A stretch of 64,000 bases of DNA from Flaccisagitta enflata (lineage: Eukaryota > Chaetognatha > Sagittoidea > Aphragmophora). The stretch's first letter is position 1. Every line of letters starts with the position of its first letter. The DNA lies in NCBI GenBank assembly GCA_965153355.1, contig OZ231128.1, positions 47,802,001-47,866,000 of the forward strand, in the 5' to 3' direction. The notes under the pieces are model-generated. The model did no database searches. It saw only the letters and a program-made list of their open reading frames with translations, and was not told where the DNA came from. A program made the position numbers and the translations under genes. This document shows positions 11,298-47,875 of this stretch, piece by piece.

Positions 11298-11787
11298 TAG
11301 ATATGCATGTGGAGGATCAAAACAGGGAATTTTGCATGTAAACCTGTTAAAATCAGCGGATTTAGCATGGTCATTTAAAAAAGTGACCCTGCCCCCGTTA
11401 AAATCAGCGGATTTAACGTAAAAATTTTTTTACCCCAATTTGGGGCCCCTTAGGGGCGGGGAGTATCCCAGATTAATGTATCACCAATGTCAGCCCCCTA
11501 GGGGCCCTTAATGGCCAGAAAACGAAGAAAATTGAAAATGACGTATTTTGAGAAAAATGGACATTTATTTTTTTTACTAAATAAACTATGAAAAAAACCT
11601 GTTGAAACTGTTGGAATCAGCGAGTTTGAGAGTGGCCCCGCCAATTCCAACAGGTTTGACGCTCTCCAGCTGCCATCCCTCCGTCCACCTGTCCCCTTGA
11701 ATGACATGGAAAATTGAAAAGCAATTGAGAAAAATGCATATTCCCATTGAATGACATGGATAATTGGCAAAAAATTGAAAGAAATAC
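11298..11787. repeat. satellite remnant and AATGACATGG repeats
   Basis: The end of the 139-bp satellite (to about 11370) is followed by two GTTAAAATCAGCGGATTTA-like segments. At 11690-11787 two units of a roughly 45-bp repeat carry TTGAATGACATGGA. The same repeat forms the interior of the family B copy at 37590-38120. Confidence 0.6.
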
Positions 11788-12365
11788 AGAGGGCAGATTT
11801 CAGACCTGAGAGGGCCTGGGGGGGGGGGGCGGACGGACGGATGGACGGATGGAGGAACGAACGAAAGACCCCTGTGTTCTACAGGACTTCGTCCCCTTTG
11901 GGGCCGCTGCCCTGCCTCTCATTCCAATTTATAACCATGCAAAGCAGAGCAATGGGTATTGCTGACCATGTATTACCCTTGGGCGACCTGTTCTACAAGA
12001 CTTCATCCCCTTTGAGGCCGCTTCCCAGAAGACTCATTTGAGGTCTAAGAGGCTTGATTCTGGGCCTGAGAGGGCCTAGGGGGGGGGGAAAGAGAAATTG
12101 AAAATTATTGAATCGTAGGTCATCAGTCCCTCCAGGGTCGCTGCCCAAAAAAGGTGTGAGAATAAAACCACTCAACCAGTCGCTCAAGGGCAATGTAAGG
12201 ATTGCAATACCCGTTGCCCCGCTTTGCATGATTGTGAATTTGAGTGGGGGAAGCAGGGCAGCCGCCTCAAAGGGGAGGAAGGTCTGTAGAACACAGCTTC
12301 ACAGGGGGACTTTCGTTAGTTCATCCATCCACCCATCTCTCCATGGTTCAAGGCCTGAAAGAGTA
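11788..12365. mobile_element. cluster of three or four family B fragments
   Basis: 11788-11992 is a reverse-oriented copy: minisatellite, G-run, GGGGCCGCTGCCCTGC, then the reverse complement of the 5' core. 12032-12153 is a minisatellite plus a right end (GGGTCGCTGCCCAAAAAA). 12170-12365 is a forward left half with core AATACCCGTTGCCCCGC. They are head-to-tail and face opposite ways, suggesting repeated insertion into one another. Confidence 0.7.
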
Positions 12366-12614
12366 GATTTGATGTATGGTAATTTACCATATGAAGGCAA
12401 TTTATCATATAAACGACCGAGACGAATGTAGCAACAAGCCTTTGGACTTAGGTGTGAATTACCTTACGTTATTTCTATTAATTGACACTCAACGTCAATT
12501 GAACATTGTGGTTGTCTGTCGGCCCTGTTCATATGGTGAATTACCTTACATTATTTTTAGAAATTGACACTCAAGTACATCTTCGGCAAATCTTGTGAAG
12601 TAACGTGAGAGGAG

Positions 12615-12622
12615 TATAAAAG
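12615..12622 (+). promoter_or_regulatory. candidate TATA box of the asparaginase gene
   Basis: TATAAAAG in a GGAGTATAAAAGAAGG context. It lies about 160 bp before a good 5' splice site (GTAAGT at 12776) and 760 bp before the coding exon. Position and match to the consensus are seen; promoter function is inferred. Confidence 0.55.
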
Positions 12623-12644
12623 AAGGAGACCCGTTGTGAAAGAG

Positions 12645-12775
12645 ACGCTTTTGAATTCTGAAACTCGGTGAAACTTTTTAACTTTGCATGCTAAAAAAGG
12701 GAAAAAAATCAATTCATTTACTTCACTTGGAAAGTCTCACAGCATAATTCCTGTATTGATTGCTCTCTACATCAA
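12645..12775 (+). other. predicted untranslated first exon
   Basis: Placed about 25-30 bp downstream of the TATA box and ending at CATCAA|GTAAGTT. The matching acceptor would be TTGTTATGGCATGCAG|AAGG at 13382-13383, which puts the ATG at 13379 inside the intron. The transcription start is approximate. Confidence 0.4.
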
Positions 12776-13405
12776 GTAAGTTACAAATATTTGACTATGT
12801 TTTGCATATCTTTGCCTTAAATCTCCAACAATATACAGAACGAGCAACATTTCTTGTCACTCTTGAGGTTGATGAGTTGGTCCGTTGGTCTGTCCATCTG
12901 TCGGTCCATCCATCGGTCCATTGGTCTGTTGGTCTGTCCATCCATCCGCGTCCGTAACAAAAACAAATAAAAACCTATTTATTCGACTTAAAAGTCATTA
13001 TATTAAAGGCGTTTTAAATGTCAAACAAGTCATTTTAATGTCACTTGAGTCATTTCTAAGCCTCTGCAATTATTTCAGGAATTTGTATTGCCTGTGGGTC
13101 ATTAAAGTTGTCTGGGACTATCATCTGATTTTACATATGCAAACATGTAACAACATGATTACTTAATCATGTAAATTGATATAACACTATGATTATGTAA
13201 TTGATCTTAGATAGGTATGGTAAAGATAGATATTGTAAAAATAGGTATTACCAGTAGATGATCATAAATATAAGCATTTTTAGGTAATAAAAAGTAATCA
13301 TTTGATTACCTTGATTACCTTAATTACTCTGATTACCTAAGATAAACCACGACTAAGGTTTGTTTATCTTGTTATGGCATGCAGAAGGCGAAGTTTTGGA
13401 TTGGA

Positions 13406-29734
<16,329 letters not shown>

Positions 29735-30021
29735 AAAACGTCATCGACCGCAAAAACTAAAAATCAATTGAAGTTTTAGGATAATATAAAGGCAAAGTTA
29801 GGATCATTTCAGGATGATTGTAGAATAAGTTATTGCAAATGACATACAATTCATCCAAGTTTTCAGCTCATGTCGTGTCTCATCGTATATCTTGTATTCT
29901 ATAGATTGACAGTCCAAAAACTGTGTCTGTTGAGCTTTGTTAACTTTTATTAACTGTAATTAACTAGTTTAATTCAATACTAATAACATGAAGTGGTGAA
30001 GAATTTCTTCTTGGAAAATAG

Positions 30022-30027
30022 AATAAA
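30022..30027 (+). terminator. poly(A) signal AATAAA
   Basis: Canonical hexamer about 290 bp after the asparaginase stop codon and before the next repeat. The transcript end is inferred. Confidence 0.6.
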
Positions 30028-30148
30028 TATAAGCAATCCACTTTTCGTAAACTTGTTAAGCTTATGAAGAACAATGGCGCTGAATATGAGTCTTGCGGCC
30101 ATTTGCATTCCGTCTCTCCACAACCGTGATATGCTTCACGAATGGTCA

Positions 30149-30348
30149 TTTTTAGTCGCGTGCACGCGACTCTACAACCCGCTTTGTCCGTCGGCCGGTC
30201 GGTTGGTTTGGTCGGTCGGTCACATTTTATTCTTTTTTATGATTTTATTTCTTTAACCTCACTGCTCCTGCCAAAATGCTCTAGTGACCTCAAATATGGC
30301 CCCTGCCCACCCGCATGCGACTTCGGTAGCCGCGTATCTGGCCTTGTT
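30149..30348 (+). mobile_element. family A, full copy
   Basis: TTTTTAGTCGCGTGCACGCG palindrome end, TACAACCCGCTTTGTCC, a GGTCGGTC tract, CACTGCTCCTGCC, then CCCCTGCCCACCCGCATGCG and the GGCCTTGTT end. A good reference copy. Confidence 0.85.
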
Positions 30349-30730
30349 AACAGTAAAAAATGGGCGATACCTCACTACAGGCTCTGCTTTTAGTCAAACG
30401 TAGATAGCTATACAGCTATACAGCTCACATTCCGGCCTTGTTTACAAACGAATTGAAAACGAAGTGAACAAATGATTTAACTGAATCGTAGCCCAATTCA
30501 CATTACCCCAGACCCGCTGATTTTGTTTTTCTTCCGAGCAGCAGGAACTAATTCCACAAGTCTTCCGACTGGCCTAATTGACTATCAATCTATCAGTGTA
30601 TCTTTTTATCAGTCCATTTAATTATCTTTTTAGCTTGATTGATTGACAGACATATGGATCAACAGATAGACCAGTGAAGACACACAAACAAACATAGGGC
30701 TGAAAACATGATCAGCGCCTTCTCACTCTC

Positions 30731-30768
<38 letters not shown>

Positions 30769-31305
30769 CTTTCTTTTTTCCTTACTTTTTCCCACCTCTG
30801 CCTTCTGGAACCTTCCAAACGGCCCCCATGTCTTCCGAGCAGCGGCGCTGCGCGCTGCTCTACAATCAGCGCCTCTGCATTACCCATCAAGGAGAGTTAC
30901 CTATCTCAAGATTCACCACCCCTAACCACCCTTAATCGCCATCACACTGGCCCAGAAAGACCACTTATCGAGGAGAATTATCTTTCTCAACATTTGCCAC
31001 CACTGACCATCCTGAATCACCATTTGAGAGACACTAGCCAAAAATAAATCATCCTCGTCGCAACTATCATTATTGCTTTTGATTTCATCAACGTGAGAAG
31101 TGGAAAATCCAAACACAGAAACAAAGACACAATACTAAAATCACAATAAACAAATCCAAAAACACAATACTAATATCTACCAGAAAAAAAATTAGCCATT
31201 GCAATCAAGTGAGGGAATTGAACTCTTTTCACTTTCCTCTGTTGCACAAAAGGAAATTTACAAAGAATCCTTCGTGTGGTATAATTGACCCTAAATAATC
31301 TCAAA
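30349..31305. other. intergenic, no gene recognised
   Basis: Contains a short (CT)n tract at 30725-30762. The open frame at 30708-30935 reads through this tract and then GC-richer sequence (SSEQRRCALLYNQR) without any splice or domain support. Confidence 0.5.
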
Positions 31306-31400
31306 AGCGTTACATAGTCAGCGGTACCCGATGCCCCAAGACTAGTGTATATGAGGGTTAGATGATACGAGGGGCAGCCACTGTAGAGGAGCCGATGACC
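31306..31400 (+). mobile_element. family B, left part
   Basis: GCGTTACATAGTCAGCGGTA, CCCGATGCCCC and GGGGCAGCCACTG...GCCGATGACC. No minisatellite or right arm. Confidence 0.65.
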
Positions 31401-31467
31401 AATGATTTCACATTGCACAAATGTTGGATGTTGTCATGTTGAGCTATGAAACTATAGTATTCACTCA

Positions 31468-32511
31468 CAGCGGCGTAGGGCAGAAAAATGGGCAGGGGCG
31501 TCAGGCCCCAATCTGTGTCCGACTCAATACTGTGTCCGACTCACTATGTTGTTGCTTATAAATATTCACATAGCAGTTGAAAAAATGGGTGAATAACAAG
31601 TAGTTAAATCGTTGCAGGGGTGGGGTGCAGGTATCAATACAGAGAAAGAAAACAGTTGAGATATCACTTAATAGTTTAAAAAAAAAGAATATGGAAAAAA
31701 AGAAAAAAAAAGGAAAAGTTTATGAAATGAAAATAGAATTTGCTAAGATAGAAAAAAAAATATTTTGAGAATGACAACAAATTTTATCAGGTGGGAAAAA
31801 AATTCATCAGATGAAAAAAAATATTTAAAAAAAAAAGAAAAAATATAGAAAAATGAAAAATTTTGAAAGATGAAGTGAATCTATAAATAAAAAAAATTTA
31901 GTCATAAAATCTAAAAGAAAATCTAAAAAAAGATTTTAATATATCTTAATAATCAAAATAATTTATTGATCTTAACCTACGTGCCTCCCCTGGCCATATT
32001 TCCCCCAAGGGGAATCTATTTCAATAACATTTATTTCCACTCATTTTTATTGAGTTTTTTAGCATCTATTTAAGCCTGGTTTTGTATCGATAGTGACTCA
32101 AATCATTTCCATTTTTCTCTTTCTCTTTCTTTCATATTTCTTACTTTCTTCCCCACTTTCTTTCCTCTCCTATTTCTTTCTTCTTTCTTTCTCTCTTTCT
32201 TTTTTCTTTTCATCTTTCTTTCTTTCTTTTCATCTTTCTTTCATTTGTTCTTTCTTTCTTTCTTTCTTTCTTTCTTTCGTTGTTTCTTCATTTTAATCTT
32301 TCTTTCTTTCATTCTTTCTTTCTTTCTTTCTTTCCCACAATACCTTTTTTTTCAGCCACATTTGTTTTGTTTTGTTTTTTTCAGCATCTTTTCCTTTTTT
32401 TTCTGTTTTTTGACCAATTATATCAGACTGCCATCTGTGTCCGACTGCCATTTGTGTCCGACTGTAGGGGCGTCAGCTGACGCCCCTGACGCCCCTCCTC
32501 CTACGCCGCTG
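31468..32511. mobile_element. 1044-bp hAT-like element
   Basis: Ends CAGCGGCGTAGG and CCTACGCCGCTG, flanked by a perfect 8-bp duplication TTCACTCA (31460-31467 and 32512-32519). Next to both ends lie direct TGTGTCCGACT motifs and GGGGCGTCAG segments. The interior is A-rich, then a CTTT tract (32100-32340), with no transposase, so it is non-autonomous. Confidence 0.9.
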
Positions 32512-32519
32512 TTCACTCA

Positions 32520-33065
32520 AAGCTCTAGCCCATCGGCTTTCTTAAAAAACCATGGCTCGAGCTAATCCATTGACATGGTGAAACATGAAATAAGCCTCTG
32601 GGAGATTAACCATTGCTTACATTATACTGTTGAACCATTGCTTACATTATACTGCACTTAAATCTGCTTAACAAACCATTGCGCCCAAACAGCCCAAACA
32701 TATTCTGTTTCTAATTATTTTCAACTGATGTTCCTCTTTTTACTTCCTCTCAGCGGACACGACCTCTATGATTTTTTCCTTAAAGATTTGTTCCTCCACA
32801 AACAAAATAACAATTGGGCTTACCACGACTCACAAGTCACAGAAAAATGGACAAACCTTTTCACTCTTAGGATCAGACAGAATCATACATGATATACACT
32901 TTTGTTTTTGTAACAGGGGCCCAGAGAGACCTACAAATCATAGGGGCCCGGGCCTCACGGGGGCTCGGAGGGTACCTCAATTATCATGGAAATGAACAGG
33001 AAGGAAAGGGGAAAAGGGAAAAAAAGAGAAACAAAGAGAAAAGAAAAGAAAAAAATAGTTGGAGA
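32520..33065. other. intergenic, no gene recognised
   Basis: AT-rich sequence with an AAAGAGAAA tract at 33005-33055. The open frames at 32768-32995 and 32889-33110 show no domain. Confidence 0.5.
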
Positions 33066-33175
33066 AGCGTCAGATGGTCAGCGGTACCCGTTGCCCCTAA
33101 GTCAGTGTAGGTAACATGTGGAGGTGAGAGGAGCAGTGGCCCCTAAGGAGTCGAAGATCTATGCTGGGCTAGAAT
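33066..33175 (+). mobile_element. family B, left part
   Basis: AGATGGTCAGCGGTACCCG, TTGCCCC, and GAGCAGTGGCCCCTAAGGAG...GATCTATGCT. Same subfamily as the copy at 47876. Confidence 0.65.
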
Positions 33176-34340
33176 TTGAGCATTGAGGGCGTTACACTCT
33201 TTTCTTTGACTAAGAACCTTGTTTATAAGAACATTGAGGCTCAGATTTGGAAAAAAATAAGAACAATCATAAGAACATTGTCAGCCTCACAATAGGAGGA
33301 TTATAAGAATACTCACTCTATTTTTGCTCTTGATTAATGAGGGAACTGCTGTAAATAAAAACAAAAATTGTTACTGTGTTATTATTATAGATTACATCAA
33401 TCAGACTTATACTTAAATTTGATTGTTTTATGGTTAATATTTTATTTCTCATGTCTTTTTAATTAGCAATCAGAATTAGACTATTCCTGTATAAGCTAAT
33501 ATTTAAAAAAAATAAGAACATCCTAAGAACAATTTGAGCCTCAAATCGCTCTAAAAATAAGAACATTGAGCCTCAGGAAAAAATTACATGTTCTTATAAG
33601 AAAAAAAGAGTGTATAGGTGTTGGCCTTGTTTTCTTCAACCCAACGCCATTTCTAAGCAAATGAAGCTACTATGACCAGCAACGCCGCATTTGGAAGTTT
33701 TTTTTGCAGAGCTTTAAAACAGTCATGGATTTTCTATGGTTTAGGCCCATAGTTAAGCAGAAACTAGCAGATCAATGTGTTTGCTTTTTTTCTTTGCCAT
33801 AGTTAAGTGTATAAAGTCTGAAAAGTGATTTATACAAAAACTGCATGTGCTACCATTTGCGCGGGCAGTTGCGCATGAGCGGGGGGGGGGGGGGATATTT
33901 GGGTTGTATAGGGGCCCAAAATTCCTCTCTGGGCCCCTATTTTGTAAGAACACTGTTTACAAGACCATCAGCTTCAGATTTTGCAAAAAAAAAAAATAAG
34001 AATAAATTAAGAAATGCTGAGCCTCAAGCTGAAAAAAAAAAAGAAAAAAAAAAACCAAACATATTCTAAAAATTTTTAAAACATTTGATAAAATATTATT
34101 TTAAAAGTTACTTATTGTAAAAAGATATTTACAAAAATCCTATTCAACTCTGTAAATACTATCTTCACAAATGAAATCTTTCCAACTCAAAATAAGCATC
34201 AACTTTGAAAATGTGCTGCTCCTTTAACTTGAAAAAAAGAAGCTATCTGCACCTGCAAAGTGCCCGTTATATCGTTAAATCATCTGTACCTGCAAAGGAA
34301 TGCTAGACTTTTCACCACCTCTACATTTATCTTTTACTCG
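33176..34340. other. intergenic AT-rich repeats
   Basis: Repeated AAGAACATTGAGCCTCA segments (33220-33600) and A-runs. A G-run at 33881-33893. No gene recognised. Confidence 0.5.
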
Positions 34341-34565
34341 AACAAGGCCGGATATACGGCTACCCCAGTCGCGTGTGGGTGGGCAGGGGCTGTATTTCAG
34401 GTCACTTGATCATTTGGGCAGGAGCAGTAAGACCAAAGACCGCAAAAAGCCAAAAAATGTGACTGACGGACCGACGGACGGATCGACGGACGGACAGACG
34501 GACGGGCGGACGAACGGACGGACCGACAAAGCGGGGTGTAGAGTCGCGTAGCACGCGACTAAAAA
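34341..34565 (-). mobile_element. family A, full copy
   Basis: AACAAGGCCGGATATACGGC end, AGTCGCGTGTGGGTGGGCAG, GGGCAGGAGCAGT, GACGGACCGACGG tract, then GGGGTGTAGAGTCGCGTAGC and ACGCGACTAAAAA. The AGTCGCGTG sequence occurs near both ends, inside the hairpin at one. Confidence 0.87.
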
Positions 34566-34725
34566 CTAGTTACTCAAGAAAGAAAAGTCCAAAGTTTAAT
34601 TCAAAACTCATTGTACAAGCAGGTCAACGTGCTCGCTTTCATGGCGACCACGTTCGCCCTTTTCCTCTCTTTAAAAAGTCAAAACTTATTAAGTGAAAAT
34701 TTTCTTATGTTTTAGTTAAAAGGAA

Positions 34726-34934
34726 GACAGGGCCGGATACACGGCTACCCAAGTTGCGTGCGGGTGGGCAGGGGCTGTATTTGAGATCATTTGATCATTT
34801 GGACAGGAGCATTGAGGTAAAAGACCGCAAAAAAAAAAAAAAAAAAAAAAACAAACACAAAAAAGTAAAATGAACGACGGACGGATGGACGGACCAACAA
34901 AGCGGGGTGTAGAGTTGCATAGCACGCGACTAAA
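34726..34934 (-). mobile_element. family A, full copy
   Basis: GGGCCGGATACACGGCTACC end, AGTTGCGTGCGGGTGGG, an A-run (34830-34850), a short GACGGAC tract and AGAGTTGCATAGCACGCGAC end. It lies about 160 bp from the previous copy, same orientation. Confidence 0.85.
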
Positions 34935-35105
34935 GAAATAGTACATGTGTATGTACAACAGTGAATCATTAAGTGAATTCACAGCCAACCGACAAACAGA
35001 CAAATAATTACGTACAATGTCTCTTATAGGCTTGTTGAAGTAGGGTTCATAAAGCCATAATTTTCATGTTTTGAATTATGCAATTTTTATAGTTATATTT
35101 TTCGA

Positions 35106-35715
35106 TTAGGCTTCACAAGAAGCATCGGTGTAGGACAAGGGACATCCAGGCCCTCCATGGACGGCCCTGTCTGTCGGGCTGGAATGTCTGTCGGGCTGAG
35201 AATCCAGTGAAAAATTCATAAGAAGGAAAGAAAGAAGAAGAAAAATCGAAAAAAAAAAAGAAGAAGAAGAAGAAATGGAAGAGGAAAAGTTGTTTTTGTT
35301 TTCTAAGAGCAAGCTTGAGCATAAAAAGGCTCAGTAAATGAAATGAAAGCATAGAAAAAGGTGCAAAACATAGTTTGATTATGTTGGGCTTGAAGTTGCT
35401 GTCGGGCTTGAAAATGGCTTGGATGTCCCTGGGCTTCTTGCTCCCCTACACCGATGACAAGAAGGCATCACAAGACATCAACTAGTTTTATGGACGCTTG
35501 GGCGCGTCAATCATGATCATGGATATTAGGGAGTGCAAGCAAGTAAATTCTGAGTGTTCAAGCATTTTTATCTTTTTTTCAAATTCGTTTAACTTCTATT
35601 TCTTTTTAAGCACAGAAAAGATTGTCAGTTTAAAAAGAAAAATATAACCCATGAGTTCTACAAAGAATATTTTTTTTTTGATTGTTCTTATAATTTCGAT
35701 AAATGCAAATTTATC
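35106..35715. other. intergenic, no gene recognised
   Basis: AGAAGAAG-rich patch at 35220-35290 and GTCGGGCTTGA segments at 35160-35450. No coding exon found. Confidence 0.5.
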
Positions 35716-35912
35716 TAACGACTCTACACCCCGCGATGTTGGTCCGTCGGTTAGTCGGTCTGTTGGTTGGTCGGTCGGTTGGTCCCCTTTTTGCTTTTTC
35801 GGCGTTTTTCAGCTTTTTGAGTATACAGATGCCCCAGAGACCTTTTATCTTTTTAAGCACTGCTCCTGCCCACCCGCACTCGACTAGGGTGGCCGTGTAT
35901 CCGGCCTTGCTT
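35716..35912 (+). mobile_element. family A copy, hairpin partly lost
   Basis: ACGACTCTACACCCCGCGATG, GGTCGGTCGG tract, CACTGCTCCTGCCCACCCG, GGCCGTGTATCCGGCCTTG end. Confidence 0.8.
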
Positions 35913-36496
35913 ACTTAGCTGACACCAGAATATTTTCATGTTTAAACTTTATTATGTCTATAGGCAATGATACTTACTTTTCTTCTTCCTTATGACCATT
36001 TTATGTGTCCATATCTTGTATCTCTTTGCCATTTAGCCTAATGAAGTCTCACTGGAATAGAAGACGAAATCGCTGCTTTCATTTCCCTCGTTTCTTTTTC
36101 TCAATGTTGTAAGACAAGTAGAACAACTTCCAATGTGGCACACTTACTACAAAATGCAATCTGCATCAACAAATGATACTATATGATTTGCTTCAAAATA
36201 AATGATGAAAAAAGGCTGATGTTTTCAAAAACGGTGGACAACGAATTCTGTCCCGTTGTGTTTCGTAATCTGTCGCAATCTATCTCGTGACTTGAAATTG
36301 TAACCGTCAGATGTCTCAACCACATGATTCTGAAAAGGGCAAAAGTAAAAAAATCCTCGATAGTGACATGAAGAAAAAAATACTATAATGTATTCGCTAC
36401 TTCATAAGAGATCTAGACAGATTTATATATTATATGCTATATACTATCTACTATATTGTGGCCTGACATAAAAAATGAATGAACAAGTGACATGGG

Positions 36497-37005
36497 GTGA
36501 CAATATTGTTGCTGATGGGTGGGCAGGGGTATCCAAACCCCAGCCTCACCCCAACCCCACCCCCCACACACACAATGACAACTGCAGCTTCTTAAATGCA
36601 CGTTTTTCTCGTTTTCAACTCGATCATGATGCACAGACCAATGGAACAATGTTACAATGGACCAATGGATAAATGTTACTATCTTCACAAAAAAATCTTT
36701 CCACCTGAAAACTACCATCATCTTTGAAAAAGAGCTGCTCCTAAACGAATACAGCTATAACAACCAGATTGGTCCCATTTGAAAAATTTGTTTTAACTCA
36801 ATAATATGAGACAAATCAGCGGTCTGTAGCTTTGTTAGTTAAGGAGCAGCAAATTTTCAAAGTTGATGCTTGTTTTTGAGGTGGTATGATTTTTTCGTGA
36901 AGATAGTGCAATGGACCAATGGACCAACAGACCAACGGAACAACACACCAGCAGATGGAAAAAGCCTCATATAGAGTTGCGCTTGCATATCCGCAACTAA
37001 GAATT
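36497..37005 (-). mobile_element. family A relative with AGTTGCG stem
   Basis: GCTGATGGGTGGGCAGGGG start, ATGGACCAATGGACCAAC repeats in two blocks (36635-36670 and 36908-36945), and end AGAGTTGCGCTTGCATATCC, GCAACTAA. The middle (36680-36900) may be another insertion. Confidence 0.55.
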
Positions 37006-37266
37006 AAAGGGAAAATTTCTGTAGCTGCAGAGTTCGGCTATTGTGACACGTGACCAAAGATATTCTCCAAACCAAATTACTTTTTTTTTAACCTTTTAAA
37101 GAAAACTTAAAAAAAAACAAACTGTTTAGTTCCTACACTTCAACCAGTTTTTGATCGCGCTTTTCTTCGCGTACTTTGACATCGATTTTTTATCCGTTTA
37201 CGAGTAAGTGGTGCTGTAGCAGACTTTGGCAATGAAAAGTTTTCTGAGTGTATCTTTATCTCAGGA

Positions 37267-37468
37267 GTTTTTAGCTGCGGGCACGCGATTCTATTCCCCG
37301 TTTGTCTTTCCGTCGGTTCGTCAGTCCATTGGTCCGTAGGTATGTTGGCCTGTTGGGTTGTTGGTCTGTTGGTTCGTTAGTCCATCGGTCCGTTGGTCTA
37401 TTGGTTGAACTTAACTCTTTAGCGTTTGGCGGTCTTTTTCCTCACTGCTCCGTGTACCTGGCTTTGTT
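37267..37468 (+). mobile_element. family A copy
   Basis: TTTTTAGCTGCGGGCACGCG, a GTCCGTTGGTC tract, CTCACTGCTCC and CTGGCTTTGTT end. Confidence 0.75.
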
Positions 37469-37504
37469 CCCCCTCATTCTCAATGATATTGTCACGCATT
37501 GTGA

Positions 37505-38225
37505 TTTTTAGCCACGTGCTACGCGACTCTATACCCTGTTTTGTCGACCCTATGGTGCATCAGTCCGTCCGTTCGTCGGTCTGTTACTTTTTGGGCAGCG
37601 GCCCCAAAGGACACAGGAGTGAATTTTCAGACGTCCGTCCGTCCGTCCGTCCGTCCGTCCGTCCGTCCGTCCGTCCGTCCGTCCGTCCGTCCGTCCGTCC
37701 GTCCGTCCGTCCGTTCCCCCCTGCCGAAGCTTCTGAGTCTCAAATCCCATTGAATAACATGGAAAATTAAAGAAATGCAAAATTCCCGTTGAATAACATA
37801 GAAAATTGACAAAAAATTGCAAAAATGCGAGTTTCCCATTGAATAACATGGGAAATTTACCAGAAGTTAGAAATATGTGAATTACTACTAAATAACATGA
37901 AAAATTGTCAAAAATGTCGAAAGAAATTCAATGTTCTCATTGAATAACATGGAAAATAGTCCCAAAGCCTTCTCAGGACGTCTGGAAATTCACCCCTGTA
38001 TCCTACAGGACATCGGCCCTTTGGGGCCGCTGCCCTGCTCTCACCCCACTTCTTCAGTTGATCACTCCAAGCAGGGCATCGGGTACCGCTGACCATGTGC
38101 GATCCTTGGATGACTAGTTTTTTGTGGTCTTTGGCCTTACTGCTCCTGCCCAAATGATGAAAAGACCTGAAATACGGCCCCTGCCCACCCAAACGCGACT
38201 GGGGTATCCGTATATCCGGCCCTGT
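37505..38225 (+). mobile_element. family A copy split by a family B element
   Basis: Left piece 37505-37588 (TTTTAGCCACGTGCTACGCG...GGTCTGTTAC). Right piece about 38121-38225 (TTTGTGGTCTTTGGCCTTAC...GGCCCTGTT). Joined together they make a normal family A copy, and a complete reverse family B element sits between. Confidence 0.75.
37589..38120 (-). mobile_element. family B element nested in family A
   Basis: On the minus strand it starts CTAGTCATCCAAGGATCGCA and ends GGGGCCGCTGCCCAAAAA. Inside are a (GTCC)n array (37633-37714) and several units of a repeat of about 45 bp with TTGAATAACATGGAAAATT instead of the usual GGCCTGAGAGG minisatellite. The interior of family B is therefore exchangeable. 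Confidence 0.75.
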
Positions 38226-38232
38226 TGACTTT

Positions 38233-38418
<186 letters not shown>

Positions 38419-38516
38419 AAGTATGTGGAAAGGGAATCTTACACACCTACGACTACATCCGCGACGATTTGGTAACCCCGCCTTGATTGTTTACACAGCA
38501 CAAACACAACAAAAAT

Positions 38517-47310
<8,794 letters not shown>

Positions 47311-47689
47311 TGAACAAATATGTGAACACATTTAATGCCTTGATGAACAATTGCGCTGTGTCTGCAATTTATGCCTTTTATTGAAATTTTCATACATGAC
47401 TCATGGAATATTTTAGGTTTGCTGTCAGCAAATGATGCGATGATCCTTATTGGCCTATCACCAAGCTGTTCGCTGTACGTTTTGGTTCTTTTTCATGTTT
47501 GAATGCAGGTTATGCAAAAAAACATCAATCATGATATATCTCAATAATTATTTTAGTTTAATCATTCAATTTCAATTATTTTGATTTTTTACTTTCGCTC
47601 CTGTTGAAACACAAATGTTACCTTTGGAAGAACGCCGTCTTACCCTATCAATTTCCTATGAGGATAAGATGTCCAACTTCCTCAAAAGA

Positions 47690-47757
47690 AAATGAAAACT
47701 ATGTTTCTCTGGAATAAGTCAAGAAGTCGAAGACTGACTTCAACTTTTTTCCCGACA
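47690..47757 (+). repeat. family C terminal segment
   Basis: AAAGAAAATGAAAACTATGT, then AGAAGTCGAAG, ACTGA, CTTCAACTTTTTTCCCG. Here one arm of the hairpin has changed without the other. Confidence 0.65.
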
Positions 47758-47875
47758 ATGAAATGTAAGGATGAAAATGTCGCACGCTCATCGGTGGATC
47801 ACTAGTTTAGGGCTGCTAAGTAATACTAATAGCTAGTTGAAGGAGTCAGATTGAGGATTTTGCAGGTCTCATCAT

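Noticed and set aside
13379-13405. ATG at 13379 as the asparaginase start
   Set aside because: It overlaps GCATGCAG, the best acceptor for the predicted 5' UTR intron. The next in-frame ATG was preferred, though the upstream one cannot be excluded.
30708-30935. Possible small protein SSEQRRCALLYNQRLC...
   Set aside because: It starts in a CT tract, with no domain or exon boundaries. The composition change alone is not enough.
47785-47810. Resemblance to the start of 5.8S rRNA (ATCGGTGGATCACTAG)
   Set aside because: The match is limited to about 14 bases and the following sequence does not continue as 5.8S.
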